Shown in pieces: positions 52,029 through 61,234 of a stretch of DNA of 64,000 bases. Position 1 is the stretch's first letter, and every line of letters starts with the position of its first letter. The stretch covers positions 434,001 through 498,000 of the forward strand of contig CALNXQ010000008.1 in assembly GCA_942490535.1 (NCBI GenBank), written 5' to 3'. The translations under genes were made by a program, and so were the position numbers. This DNA comes from JAEINY01 sp942490535 (GTDB lineage Bacteria; Bacteroidota; Bacteroidia; Bacteroidales; Marinilabiliaceae). The notes under the pieces are model-generated. The model was not told where the DNA came from. It did no database searches and was given only the letters and a program-made list of their open reading frames with translations.

Positions 52029-52934
52029 TTAACCAATTAACAATCCCGTTCCAAAAAGCAGCACGACAAATAACGTGGACAAGGCCAGGCGTTTCAACTC
52101 CGGATCGAGCTCTTGCAGCTCTTTCACTTTCACCACCCGACGGGCATGTGCCAGAATGAACACCCCGGCCACTAAGAACAATAAATGGGTATATGAAAAG
52201 GATTGAAAAAGTACAAACACTAACAGACACAGAAAAGCTGTTGCCAAGAGGGCGAAATGATAACGCCGGGCCAGTGGAACACCCCATTTCACCACCAAGG
52301 TATTTTTTCCGGCCAGGCGGTCACTCTCACAATCACGCATGTTATTTAGATTCAGCACCCCGGCACTTAACATCCCTACCGCTGAAGCCGGCAGTAACAC
52401 CCAGGTGTTCCATTGTCCCGAATGCAAAAACCAGGTCCCGACCACACCGGCCAGGCCAAAAAAGAGAAACACGTACACATCGCCCAAACCGCGGTATCCA
52501 TATGGATTTTTTCCCATGGTATAACGCATGGCAGCCGCAATGGCACCAATGCCCAATAACAAAAACAACAAGGCGCGTAGGGTAAACATCTGACCCAAAG
52601 CCAGGCCAATCAAACTGATCCCTGTAACCAGCGATAAGACCACAAAAACACCGATCATGCGTTTCATTTCCACCGGTGAAATCATGCCGGTTTGCACCAT
52701 TCGCTGTGGTCCTTTGCGGCCGGCATGGTCGGCTCCGTTTTGCGTATCGCCATAGTCATTGGCCAAATTCGAGAGGATCTGTAAAAACAAAGTGGTTAAA
52801 CCCGCCAATACGGCCACTTCCCATCGAAACTGATGGTAATAGGCCGCCAGAAAACTCCCCATAATAATGGATGACAGAGCCAGAGGTAAGGTTCGCAAGC
52901 GAAAAGCAAGGATCCACGCTTTGAATTTTGACAT
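52029..52934 (-). CDS. menA: 1,4-Dihydroxy-2-naphthoate polyprenyltransferase
   Basis: UbiA-type membrane enzyme that attaches the isoprenoid tail. About 301 residues with eight to nine hydrophobic segments. Prenyl-diphosphate motifs: LANDYGDTQNGADHAG and NLNNMRDCESDRLAGKNTL. The start at 52934 (MSKFKAWILAFRLRTLPLA) begins the first helix; the ORF extends a further ten codons. First of menA-menC-menE. A TATTTTTG box at 52953-52960 may be its promoter. Confidence 0.95.
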   Translation of the reverse strand: MSKFKAWILAFRLRTLPLALSSIIMGSFLAAYYHQFRWEVAVLAGLTTLFLQILSNLANDYGDTQNGADHAGRKGPQRMVQTGMISPVEMKRMIGVFVVLSLVTGISLIGLALGQMFTLRALLFLLLGIGAIAAAMRYTMGKNPYGYRGLGDVYVFLFFGLAGVVGTWFLHSGQWNTWVLLPASAVGMLSAGVLNLNNMRDCESDRLAGKNTLVVKWGVPLARRYHFALLATAFLCLLVFVLFQSFSYTHLLFLVAGVFILAHARRVVKVKELQELDPELKRLALSTLFVVLLFGTGLLIG

Positions 52935-52952
52935 AATACTATTGGTTTCCCG

Positions 52953-52960
52953 CAAAAATA
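52953..52960 (-). promoter_or_regulatory. Probable promoter -7 box for the men genes
   Basis: TATTTTTG on the minus strand, matching TAnnTTTG, 19 bp upstream of the menA ATG; -33 not clear. Confidence 0.45.
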
Positions 52961-53208
52961 ACAATTGTCAGCTGTTTCACACCTTTTGCAAACAATAAAG
53001 TGGTCCCGGTTTGATTCAGATCACCGCCAAGACGCAGAGGCGCCCAGCGAAACGTGAAACCCCTGGGCTCCCGGCAAGGTAATAACCCTCCCTTTTACCT
53101 GCCCCCGACGGGTAATTACCAGACCTCACCAGCTTCTATCTAAAAACACCTGAACGCAAAGGGTTCAAAATCGAACGGCGGTAATTTTTAAGTATTTCAC
53201 TAAAATTA

Positions 53209-53376
53209 GCAGAGAAGGCGTCATGATTCGTGGAGTTTGCCCATAAATTACCGGAGAAGCTGGCAAAACTGCCGGAGAAGGGATCCGGATTGATGGAGGT
53301 CAGCCAGAAATTGCCAGAGAACATGGTAAAATTGCCGGAGGGAACAAAAACATGCCCCGAGAAGGCGTAAAAAACG
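53209..53376. repeat. Degenerate 21-bp tandem repeat array D
   Basis: Eight clear units in exact 21-bp register, with weaker ones to about 53172 on one side and 53396 on the other. Examples (first 20 bases): CCGGAGAAGCTGGCAAAACT at 53251, CCGGAGAAGGGATCCGGATT at 53272, CCAGAGAACATGGTAAAATT at 53314. Consensus is about CCGGAGAAGGNNNNAAAANTG. The minus-strand frame shows 7-residue units (SGNFTMF, SGNFWLT, SGSFASF, SGNLWAN). It lies between menA and the GNAT gene. Confidence 0.82.
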
Positions 53377-53479
53377 CTGCGGGATAGCAGAATCAAGGGG
53401 TTTAGGCGATCCCCTTAAAAAATCGCCCGGCTTTTTCGGAATCATTTGCAGGGAAACAGCAACGGGATACTCCACCCCT

Positions 53480-54010
53480 CTACTCCACCTGGTATACTTC
53501 CCGATACAAATGGGTGCGCACTTTCCGGAATAGCTCGTAATCGATGGCTGTTGGATAACTCATCAGCAACAAGGGCAACTCATCGCCATCTGAATGGTAG
53601 GAGGGCTGCATGTAGGTATAGGGGTTCCTTATGAAACCCAATCGCTCATAAAAGGCGATGCGCCGTTTGGCCAGCTCCGTATCGGGCCGCTCCACTTCCA
53701 GAATGATTGGTTGCCCGGCATAGCGCTCCAAACAATGTTCGGTCAACAGTTGGGCACCCATCCCCTGACAGCGCAACGGCTCAGATACAGCGAAATGCTC
53801 CACAAAGACAAAGCCGGGCAATAGCCAATAGCTAATAAAACCCACTAATTCCTGGTTCGCATTTCGTATGTCCTTTAGGCGATATACAGGATGCTGCATG
53901 ACCTTTTCCTGATCATTACGCGATCGTCTTTCCTCATACGGAAAACTGTCTACCATTAATTGCCAAATTGCCTCGTCCATATGTAAATAAAGTAAAAATG
54001 GCAGGTACAT
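53480..54010 (-). CDS. GNAT-family N-acetyltransferase
   Basis: Acetyl-CoA-dependent transferase of about 176 residues. The acetyl-CoA loop is RCQGMGAQLLTEHCLE, preceded by the strand FVFVEHFAVSE and followed by IILEVERPDTELAKRRIAFY and ERLGF, the usual GNAT C-terminal helix-strand. DSFPYEERRS near the N-terminus is a frequent pattern in this group. The start is uncertain: 54010 keeps the first strand (MYLPFLLYLH), while 53980 would drop it. Substrate unknown. Single gene. Confidence 0.85.
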   Translation of the reverse strand: MYLPFLLYLHMDEAIWQLMVDSFPYEERRSRNDQEKVMQHPVYRLKDIRNANQELVGFISYWLLPGFVFVEHFAVSEPLRCQGMGAQLLTEHCLERYAGQPIILEVERPDTELAKRRIAFYERLGFIRNPYTYMQPSYHSDGDELPLLLMSYPTAIDYELFRKVRTHLYREVYQVE

Positions 54011-54209
54011 CAACAATCTACATGCCATTAACTCTGAAAAATTTCTAAATAGTGTGAAGATTACACAACAGGTGCACAAGCCCTCCGGCTGTGCATTTGT
54101 GTTTATCCTACCCACTCACCGCAGAGGTGCTGGGCTGCAACGTTTAGTTTTGTCTCTGCAGCTCAGTGTCTCTGCGGTGCAGTATTCTTTCATAATTTAG
54201 TGGGTCAAC

Positions 54210-55856
54210 TCAATAACTAACCGGCATCCGACGCACCCGGCGAAAAAACAAAACAATAAAAATTGGAGACAAACCAGCAACCAGCAGTGTGATCCATACA
54301 TTTAAAAAGGAAAGGGCATACACCAAACCAATCACCACGCCAATCAGTAAGAAAGCACCCACTAAACGAATCACTTTCCCGCCTCCATTTTGCATTTCGC
54401 GCGGTAACGAAAAAGGCAAATTGACACCGCCCAACCAAGTACCCCATAAAAACGAGAGCAGCGCCAGCAGCTGCCCACACAGCAAGAGGGGCACGACTGA
54501 AAACCCCCACACAGCTACAGCCAGTATTAGCAACAACAAACTAACAGGCACATAAAAAACAAGGAGCAAGGCTTTGATACTGCCCGTCAACACATGCCAG
54601 GTTTGCTGGCCCGGTAAGGCTTTATAGATCCAGGCCGCCTCGGGCACATCGGTATAGGAGAGTTGAGTAACGGGCGTTAAGGCAAAAATCCCACAAAAGA
54701 TAAAGACCAAATAACGAGGCGACTCACTTAACTTCTGCACGAAACCATCCCAATCCTGCAAATCCGGCTTCAGCATCATAAATAACATCACCAAAATAAT
54801 TCCCAAACCCGGGTAAACGGCTTGCTTGAATTTCCGGTCCCGCTTTGCTGTGGTCAGTGCCATGGACCAACCGGCACATTCCACACCGGAAACACAAAAC
54901 CAGTTTTTAAGACGACTCCCAAAGCCGGTCGGACGGTCGTTTTCGGGCTGTTTCGTTACCGGCACATTCACGCCATTATCAGCAGCGATAATCCGGTCGA
55001 ACCCTCTGGCAAAATAGCGAATCATCACCCAGGAACCCAGCAGCGTAAAACCAAGCGTCACCATCAGAAATACCCCATCTCCCCCCTGTGAAAAAGGCGT
55101 GAAAAACCGCATGAAACCGGCTAACCAAACCGTTGGCAACACATGCATCCACCATTGCGAACCCAGTGTCAGATTCTCCACTCCCGGTCCATCCATGGCA
55201 TGGGGCATAATTTGGAAACCGCCAAAAATGACCACTGCCATCACTATTTGAAAATAGTTTACGATGTCCTTGAAGCGTTCTCCGGACACGAGCCTGGATA
55301 AACCCAGGTACAAAAAGGTGGCCAGCAACAGGGTGATCCAACTGGCACACACGATGGCAGGCAGAAGGACCAGCAAGGTCATCGGTCCGAACTTAATCAC
55401 TGTGAGCACGAGCGTTCCCACCGAAAGGGCCATGGCAATTAAACCCAGATAGATTTGAATATGCACCAGCCGCACCAACAATAACGTGCGGTCAGACACC
55501 GGGCGCGGCAACAAAATCTGATTCTCCCGCTCATCAAAAAGCACACTGGTAAATTCAGAAATCAAGGTGGTACCGGTCATGGTCATCAGCACCGAGAAAA
55601 AGACCGCGTACAAAAACAAGAAATCATTGAATTGGTAAAAGACCGAAATCAGGAATAATCCCAGAAAACTAAACATGCCCAGCTGCCAGCCAAACTTGTG
55701 CTTTTTCTGGCCGGAGGCCTGCATCATGCCCGGTGTGCGCCGAAAATCCATTTTTAACTTCACCCGCAGCAGGGCTTCAAACTGGTTATAGTCTGCTCCC
55801 ATCCATTGCACCGGTCCTTTTAAAAGCCGCAGGAATACTATCAATAACTTTCCCAT
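54210..55856 (-). CDS. ABC transporter permease, large
   Basis: 548-residue membrane protein with about twelve hydrophobic segments, in two six-helix halves, each like an ABC-2 type exporter permease. LISEFTSVLFDERENQILLP in the first half is the coupling region typical of these permeases. The gene is 2 bp downstream of the ATPase gene, so the two form one exporter. Substrate unknown. Confidence 0.82.
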   Translation of the reverse strand: MGKLLIVFLRLLKGPVQWMGADYNQFEALLRVKLKMDFRRTPGMMQASGQKKHKFGWQLGMFSFLGLFLISVFYQFNDFLFLYAVFFSVLMTMTGTTLISEFTSVLFDERENQILLPRPVSDRTLLLVRLVHIQIYLGLIAMALSVGTLVLTVIKFGPMTLLVLLPAIVCASWITLLLATFLYLGLSRLVSGERFKDIVNYFQIVMAVVIFGGFQIMPHAMDGPGVENLTLGSQWWMHVLPTVWLAGFMRFFTPFSQGGDGVFLMVTLGFTLLGSWVMIRYFARGFDRIIAADNGVNVPVTKQPENDRPTGFGSRLKNWFCVSGVECAGWSMALTTAKRDRKFKQAVYPGLGIILVMLFMMLKPDLQDWDGFVQKLSESPRYLVFIFCGIFALTPVTQLSYTDVPEAAWIYKALPGQQTWHVLTGSIKALLLVFYVPVSLLLLILAVAVWGFSVVPLLLCGQLLALLSFLWGTWLGGVNLPFSLPREMQNGGGKVIRLVGAFLLIGVVIGLVYALSFLNVWITLLVAGLSPIFIVLFFRRVRRMPVSY

Positions 55857-55858
55857 GA

Positions 55859-56647
55859 CTAGTTCTGATTAAAGGCATCCAACAATGCTTCGGTATTCAC
55901 ACTTTCTTTGGAACCACCGGTCAGATCGGCAAACAAACGCTCCAGGGTACCGGCATTTTCCGTCTTGAGGTCCGCGAAGGTGCCATCAGCCACCACCAGC
56001 CCGCCATGGATCAAAATGATGCGATCGGATATCTTCTCCACCACATCCATTAAATGCGAGCAATAAAAAATGGTTTTACCCTGCGCCGCCAGCCTGGTCA
56101 ACATTTCTTTCACCAATATCACCGCATTGGCATCCAGGCCCGACAGCGGTTCATCCAGAAACAAGATATCCGGGTTATTAAGCAGACCGGCCACAATCAA
56201 TATCTTTTGCCGCATCCCCTTGGAAAAGGTATCCATCCGCTGATCGGCATGGGCAGTCATCTCGAAAAAGGATAACAAATGCTGAATGCGGGTGTTTAGC
56301 TGATGCTCTTCAAGACCATAAAGCGCCCCAATCAACTTCAGGTATTCGTGTGGCGTAAGCACATCATACATGGCACCGTTTTCAGGCACATAGCCAATGC
56401 GTGCTTTAATGGCGTCACTTTCATTCTTCAGGTCCTTACCCAACACCTCAATCTCTCCCTCATACTCCTTGATGATGCCGCACAGTATTTTTACCGTTGT
56501 ACTTTTACCCGCACCATTGGGGCCGATGTAACCAATAATCTGCCCTTTGGGAATATCCAGATCAATCCCCTTCAGCACTTCATTCGCTTGATCTCCGCGT
56601 CCAAAGGACTTCTTCAAGCCACGAATGGTGATGACATTACTTTCCAT
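55859..56647 (-). CDS. ABC transporter ATP-binding protein
   Basis: 262-residue ATPase. Walker A GYIGPNGAGKSTTVKIL, Q-loop-like region IGYVPENGAMYDVLTPHEYL, signature FSKGMRQKI, Walker B ILFLDEPLSGLD, and switch His in IFYCSHLMDVVEK: all intact. It belongs to the ABC-2 export type group and pairs with the permease gene that follows by 2 bp. A CAAATATA (minus TATATTTG) box at 56680-56687 is a likely promoter. Confidence 0.93.
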   Translation of the reverse strand: MESNVITIRGLKKSFGRGDQANEVLKGIDLDIPKGQIIGYIGPNGAGKSTTVKILCGIIKEYEGEIEVLGKDLKNESDAIKARIGYVPENGAMYDVLTPHEYLKLIGALYGLEEHQLNTRIQHLLSFFEMTAHADQRMDTFSKGMRQKILIVAGLLNNPDILFLDEPLSGLDANAVILVKEMLTRLAAQGKTIFYCSHLMDVVEKISDRIILIHGGLVVADGTFADLKTENAGTLERLFADLTGGSKESVNTEALLDAFNQN

Positions 56648-56679
56648 TTCAATTAGAGTTTAGTTATGTTATGTGAAAT

Positions 56680-56687
56680 CAAATATA
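56680..56687 (-). promoter_or_regulatory. Probable promoter -7 box for the ABC exporter genes
   Basis: TATATTTG on the minus strand, an exact TAnnTTTG match, 33 bp upstream of the ATPase start. Confidence 0.5.
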
Positions 56688-57027
56688 ACAAAACCAATAA
56701 TAATCCACATCGCACGCCGGAAAATAGTCTGTTATAATAAAACGGGTCCATTTGTTTGCCATAAAAAGTTACACAATGCTCACTGAAATATAAAAGCATC
56801 ATATCGTTCACTGAGGATATTACCATTCATGACGCCTGGAATGAGATATTTATACAAATCAAGAATCGCCCCCCTTTCCGGGTTTTAATTGTTAAACATT
56901 CATTTACCACCCATGGCTAATGTTGCAAGAAAGGAAACAGCCCTGAGAAGGCATAGGGGTCAACTTAAGAACGCTATTTTCTTAATGCTACTGATTTTGC
57001 AGACAATAAGCCGGGTGCGTTGTAACT

Positions 57028-57119
57028 TTTGGCCTGTAAGGCCAATGGGTAAAAGCACCGGGTGAAGCGGCACAAAACCCGGTGAACAAGCAGGGACATT
57101 CCTGAGGGCTGACAGCCCG
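57028..57119. repeat. Dispersed palindrome cluster (REP-like)
   Basis: Three palindromes in a row: TTGGCCTGTAAGGCCAA, CACCGGGTG...CACAAAACCCGGTG, and GGGCTGACAGCCC. Same style as 23792-23858 and 61235-61345. It lies in the 1-kb gap between the ABC genes and murB. Confidence 0.55.
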
Positions 57120-57391
57120 ATACGTATATAACGTACGATTAATGATAATCCAATGGCACCTGACGGACTTCCAGTCCTCTTTAAAGACTCCCAATTACAT
57201 AGGATTACGCTGCGCTTCACTCGATGCGTTTACCTTTAGTTCACCTCATTCATTTTCTTAAGTTGAAGCGCTTGCCTGAAAAAGATTAAGTGAACCATAG
57301 AATGGAAGCGGTAAATCATCACCTCCCACTTGATAGCATGGCAAGGCTTAAAGATATTGTGTAACTATTTTTAGCGCACCACCCGAGTCAC

Positions 57392-57580
57392 GCAACAGGA
57401 TCTCTAATGGTTGTAACACTACTATTTTGCCCTTCGGCGATACCTTTATGCTTTGCAACAGTATCGCTATCACATAAAACACTAGTGTTTTTCCCATAGA
57501 AGAAACCGCTATAAGTGGCAATAGGATCGCTGCGAATTGTAACACGCCTGTTTTACCTTTGGGAGATAACGTCATGGGGA
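57392..57580. repeat. Tandem repeat array E: three 63-bp units, each of three 21-bp subunits
   Basis: Three diverged copies of a 63-bp unit. First subunits (20 of 21 bases): GCAACAGGATCTCTAATGGT, GCAACAGTATCGCTATCACA, GCAATAGGATCGCTGCGAAT. Second subunits: GTAACACTACTATTTTGCCC, AAAACACTAGTGTTTTTCCC, GTAACACGCCTGTTTTACCT. The minus frame reads SPKGKTGVLQFAAILLPLIA and similar 21-residue blocks, but this follows from the period. It is just upstream of murB. Confidence 0.85.
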
Positions 57581-57641
57581 CCGGAGAGATAAACCGCCCC
57601 ACGAAAAACAACGATTCATGCCCCAAATTATCGATTCCTTT

Positions 57642-57649
57642 TATCTTTG
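57642..57649 (+). promoter_or_regulatory. Promoter -7 box for murB
   Basis: TATCTTTG, an exact TAnnTTTG match, 20 bp upstream of the murB ATG. Confidence 0.6.
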
Positions 57650-57668
57650 CCCCAAATTAATCACTGAA

Positions 57669-58682
57669 ATGCTCAATATCCAACAAAACATATCGCTTAA
57701 AACCTTCAACACCTTTGGCATTGATGTCAAGGCTGCTCATCTCACCATCTGTTCAAATACAGAAGACCTGGTGGACTATTTATCCGACAGTAAAATGCTT
57801 GCCCAACCCATCCTGGTGCTGGGGGGAGGAAGCAACATCCTGTTCACCAAAGATTTTGAAGGTACCATCATTTATCCGCGCATCAAAGGCATGGAAGTGG
57901 TACAGGAAGATGAAAATACAGTCTGGCTGAAAGTGGGTGCCGGCGAAGTCTGGGATGATCTGGTGGAATACTGCGTGCAAAACAATTGGTATGGCCTGGA
58001 AAACCTGTCTTACATTCCCGGTAATGTAGGGGCCTCACCCGTTCAAAACATCGGCGCCTATGGCGTGGAAGCACAAGATTGCATAGAGACCGTGCATGGC
58101 GTACTGCTGGATAATGCAGCGTCATTCATGTATACCAAAGCGCAGTGTCAGTTTGGCTACCGTCAGAGCATCTTCAAAAATGAGCTGAAAGGCCAAACAG
58201 TGATTACCTCCGTTATTTTTAAACTTTCCAAACAACCGGTTTTCACCCTGAATTACGGGCACGTCAAAGAAGCGGTGGAAGCCAACGGGGCCATTACCCT
58301 TGACAACATTCGCAAGACGATCATTGACATTCGCAAAAGCAAACTACCCGAACCCGAAGAGTTGGGGAATGCCGGTTCATTCTTCAAAAACCCGGTGATT
58401 CATCGGGATGTGTTTAAGCACCTGCAGGAAGAACACCCCCATGCGCCCCACTACCCCGTGGATGACCATCACGTGAAAGTACCCGCCGGGTGGCTCATTG
58501 AAACAGCCGGCTGGAAAGGCAAATCCATGGGACCGGCCGGGGTGCATGAGCAACAGGCACTGGTCCTGGTCAATCACGGACAGGCCAGCGGGATGGATAT
58601 ATTAAAGCTGGCCAACCGGATCATCGTGGATATCCGGGCCCATTTTGACATCACGCTGGAACCGGAAGTAAACGTCATTTGA
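57669..58682 (+). CDS. murB: UDP-N-acetylmuramate dehydrogenase
   Basis: FAD enzyme that makes UDP-MurNAc for peptidoglycan in the cytoplasm. 337 residues from the ATG at 57669 (MLNIQQNISLKTFNTFG); the open frame extends 17 codons up through the promoter and is not used. Motifs: LVLGGGSNILFTKDFEG (FAD), NIGAYGVEAQD, and the catalytic Ser in GNAGSFFKNPV; the C-terminal MurB domain has PAGWLIETAGWKGK. It is the type I (E. coli-like) form. mltG follows 54 bp on. Confidence 0.95.
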   Translation: MLNIQQNISLKTFNTFGIDVKAAHLTICSNTEDLVDYLSDSKMLAQPILVLGGGSNILFTKDFEGTIIYPRIKGMEVVQEDENTVWLKVGAGEVWDDLVEYCVQNNWYGLENLSYIPGNVGASPVQNIGAYGVEAQDCIETVHGVLLDNAASFMYTKAQCQFGYRQSIFKNELKGQTVITSVIFKLSKQPVFTLNYGHVKEAVEANGAITLDNIRKTIIDIRKSKLPEPEELGNAGSFFKNPVIHRDVFKHLQEEHPHAPHYPVDDHHVKVPAGWLIETAGWKGKSMGPAGVHEQQALVLVNHGQASGMDILKLANRIIVDIRAHFDITLEPEVNVI

Positions 58683-58736
58683 ACTTCATCTGATTGCAAA
58701 ATTCATTATTTTAGTAGCTCAAACATTGAATGATCT

Positions 58737-59810
58737 ATGGCTTTAAAACAACGCAGCAAACAAAAAAAATCAAGCGGACTCCTGGTTCGTATGATGATAG
58801 CCCTCCTGGTGATGATGATCGCGGGAGGTGTGTTCGGCCGAAAGTATTACCGTTGGGTATTTGCACCCAACGTCATCCTCACCGAAACAACGGACCCTTT
58901 CCTATACATCCCGACGCATGCTGAATTTGAAGATGTAGTGGACCTGCTAAAGAACGGGAATTACCTGCAGGAAGAAAATGGTTTTAGGTGGGTGGCCAAC
59001 CTGAAGCAATACTCCACCAACGTTAAACCCGGGCGCTACCAGCTAAAAAACGGACTGAATAACAACGACCTGGTCAATTTGCTTCGATCGGGCCGCCAAA
59101 CAGCGGTGAAGGTGACTTTCAATAATATCCGTACCCGTGAACAACTGGCCGGTGTGATCAGTCAGCGCATCGAAGCAGACTCCATCACCCTCTTAAACAC
59201 ATTGAATGATGACCAACTTTTCAAAAACTTCGATTTAAACAAGGAAACAGCCCTCACCCTGTTTATTCCCAACACCTACGAATTCTGGTGGAATACAAGT
59301 GCTGAGAATTTTGTAAAGCGCATGCACAAGGAATACCTGCGCTTTTGGACCGAAGAACGCCTTCAATTGGCTGAAGCCTGCCACCTCACCCCCGTTGAAG
59401 TGAGCATCCTGGCCGCCATCGTTGATGAAGAAACCATTAAAGCGGATGAGAAACCCCTGGTGGCCGGCCTCTACCTGAACCGTCTGGACAAAGGCATCCG
59501 CTTACAAGCGGACCCAACCATTAAATATGCCATCGGCGACTTTACAGTGAACCGCATTCTGAATAAAGACCTGGAGACCGATTCGCCCTACAACACATAC
59601 ATGTATGCCGGACTACCGCCGGGACCGATTCGCATCCCTTCAGTATCAGGCATTGAAGCAGTGCTCAACCACACGCCGCACAAGTATTATTACATGTGTG
59701 CAAAGGATGATTTTTCGGGCTATCATAATTTTGCCAAGACCCTGTCGCAACACAATCAAAATGCTGCAAAATATCGGAAAGCCTTAAGAGAACGGAAGAT
59801 ATTCCGGTAA
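58737..59810 (+). CDS. mltG: Endolytic transglycosylase MltG
   Basis: Inner-membrane enzyme that cuts nascent peptidoglycan strands and sets their length. 357 residues. The membrane anchor is LVRMMIALLVMMIAGGVFG; a LysM-like region (DLLKNGNYLQEENGFRWVAN) is followed by the YceG domain with the catalytic Glu in ILAAIVDEETIKADEK, then RLDKGIRLQADPTIKYAIG and YNTYMYAGLPPGPI. Its place after murB makes a small cell-wall unit. Confidence 0.95.
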   Translation: MALKQRSKQKKSSGLLVRMMIALLVMMIAGGVFGRKYYRWVFAPNVILTETTDPFLYIPTHAEFEDVVDLLKNGNYLQEENGFRWVANLKQYSTNVKPGRYQLKNGLNNNDLVNLLRSGRQTAVKVTFNNIRTREQLAGVISQRIEADSITLLNTLNDDQLFKNFDLNKETALTLFIPNTYEFWWNTSAENFVKRMHKEYLRFWTEERLQLAEACHLTPVEVSILAAIVDEETIKADEKPLVAGLYLNRLDKGIRLQADPTIKYAIGDFTVNRILNKDLETDSPYNTYMYAGLPPGPIRIPSVSGIEAVLNHTPHKYYYMCAKDDFSGYHNFAKTLSQHNQNAAKYRKALRERKIFR

Positions 59811-59912
59811 TCAAAAGGTTCCCGTTCGTTTTATAACAGACACATTTATCAGGTAGCGTTTTTGTCAAAAGCTTTAAGTATATTTGAATTGAATCTAAAT
59901 AACCTTAACCGC

Positions 59913-60542
59913 ATGGACACATCCAGGGACACTATCATCGAAAAAATCCGGCAATATCTGCATCAGCATCCGGTGAATCAGATAAACCTGCTGGAAATTG
60001 CTAATGCCATAGGTGAAAAAATGAGCGACATCACCAGCTGGGCACCTCAGCCGGAAGCATTGGCCAAACAGCTGCTCGACTCGGAATTAAGGGCCCTACA
60101 CGCCATTCTAAACGACGATTCGCAAACCAGCGAGCCGGCCATTGACAGTTTAATTGTGGCCGGTCAGGAGTTTTATGAACATTTCGAACGCATCAATCCC
60201 GCTTTTACCATCTGTCTCAAAGAGATCTTTCCGGATATCTACACCCACTACCTGAGCGATAAACTGCATCTTCTGAAAGATCACATGCGGCAAAACATGG
60301 AGAAAGGACTGGCATCCGGAGAGTACAAAAGCACCATTGACCCGAAAAAAATGGAAGAAAAATACGCCAGTCGTATTGAAGCCCTTCACACCCTGGATCA
60401 ATTACATTCTGAACACTTTACCTTTGGCACTATCTTTAATAACATCATTGAAGAATTCTTGTACGAAGTGGCAACAGATGAAAATTGGCACTATTTTCGC
60501 AGCCGTAAACAATTGATTGAAGTATTTCACTTTGGTAAATAA
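59913..60542 (+). CDS. TetR-like transcriptional regulator
   Basis: 209 residues from the ATG at 59913. The N-terminal 50 residues (MDTSRDTIIEKIRQYLHQHP, then INLLEIANAIGEK) fit a TetR helix-turn-helix, though diverged. The rest is all-helical (HAILNDDSQTSEPAIDSLIV, FTFGTIFNNIIEEFLYEV), as in TetR ligand domains. Ligand and targets are unknown; it is between mltG and the SPOR lipoprotein gene. A TTG at 59862 would extend it by 17 unlikely residues. Confidence 0.65.
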   Translation: MDTSRDTIIEKIRQYLHQHPVNQINLLEIANAIGEKMSDITSWAPQPEALAKQLLDSELRALHAILNDDSQTSEPAIDSLIVAGQEFYEHFERINPAFTICLKEIFPDIYTHYLSDKLHLLKDHMRQNMEKGLASGEYKSTIDPKKMEEKYASRIEALHTLDQLHSEHFTFGTIFNNIIEEFLYEVATDENWHYFRSRKQLIEVFHFGK

Positions 60543-60569
60543 GAACACAATTAATACCTGAACATGATT

Positions 60570-61031
60570 ATGAAGAAGCATTTTAAAACCATTGGTCTAT
60601 TCACCCTGACAGCCCTTATACTTTCATCCTGCGCCTCCTTGAGTAATCAAGGCTCTTCCAGCTTTGCCGACAGCGACAGCCCCTACGTGGAAGAAGAAAG
60701 CAAACCTGTTGTTAAAAAGGAGCCTAAACCCAAGGCCGCTCCCGTGGTGGTGAAAGAAGAAAAAGTAAAAGTGGTGGACGAACCGGAAGCTGAAGTATTC
60801 AAATACTATGTCATCATTGGCTCCTTTAGGGTATTGGAAAATGCCCAGACCTACAAACAAGAGTTACGCACCGAAGGCTTCATGCCGGTTATTCTGGAAA
60901 ATGAAAATGGCTTGTACCGGGTATCTGTTTCGGCCTATAACGGGGAGATGCCAGCCCGGGATAAAATTGGTGATATTCGCGAGAAATTTGAAAAATACAG
61001 CGATGTATGGCTATTGATTCGCAAGCAGTAA
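60570..61031 (+). CDS. SPOR-domain lipoprotein
   Basis: 153-residue lipoprotein: signal MKKHFKTIGLFTLTALILSS with lipobox SSC, a Lys/Pro/Val-rich linker (about 40-75, EPKPKAAPVVVKEEKVKVV), and a C-terminal SPOR domain (KYYVIIGSFRVLENAQTYKQ ... RVSVSAYNGEMPARD). SPOR domains bind denuded glycan strands of peptidoglycan, often at the division site. With murB and mltG upstream this fits a cell-wall neighbourhood. A terminator follows at 61141. Confidence 0.92.
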   Translation: MKKHFKTIGLFTLTALILSSCASLSNQGSSSFADSDSPYVEEESKPVVKKEPKPKAAPVVVKEEKVKVVDEPEAEVFKYYVIIGSFRVLENAQTYKQELRTEGFMPVILENENGLYRVSVSAYNGEMPARDKIGDIREKFEKYSDVWLLIRKQ

Positions 61032-61140
61032 GGTAGACTGACAGAGCTTGATCTTTTTGATCATTGAATTTATATTGGTCCATTGATACCTGATTATCCC
61101 GGACAGATTTACCTGAATATAAAAAGCACTGACAACACAA

Positions 61141-61179
61141 CAAAGTCGATTAAGAAAGAGATTCTTAATCGACTTTTTT
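61141..61179 (+). terminator. Terminator of the SPOR lipoprotein gene
   Basis: Long perfect stem AAGTCGATTAAGAA / TTCTTAATCGACTT (61143-61156 and 61162-61175) with a T6 tail. Confidence 0.88.
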
Positions 61180-61234
61180 CAGTATCCTATTTAATATGGT
61201 TCATCCGGACAATGCATCGATTTAGTCCAGTTCT

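Noticed and set aside
53136..53396. Open frame with SGNF-type 7-residue repeats
   Set aside because: Same reason: it mirrors 21-bp array D.
57348..57626. 92-codon hydrophobic frame with 21-residue repeats
   Set aside because: It follows from the 63-bp array E and runs into the murB promoter; the membrane-like composition is a by-product.
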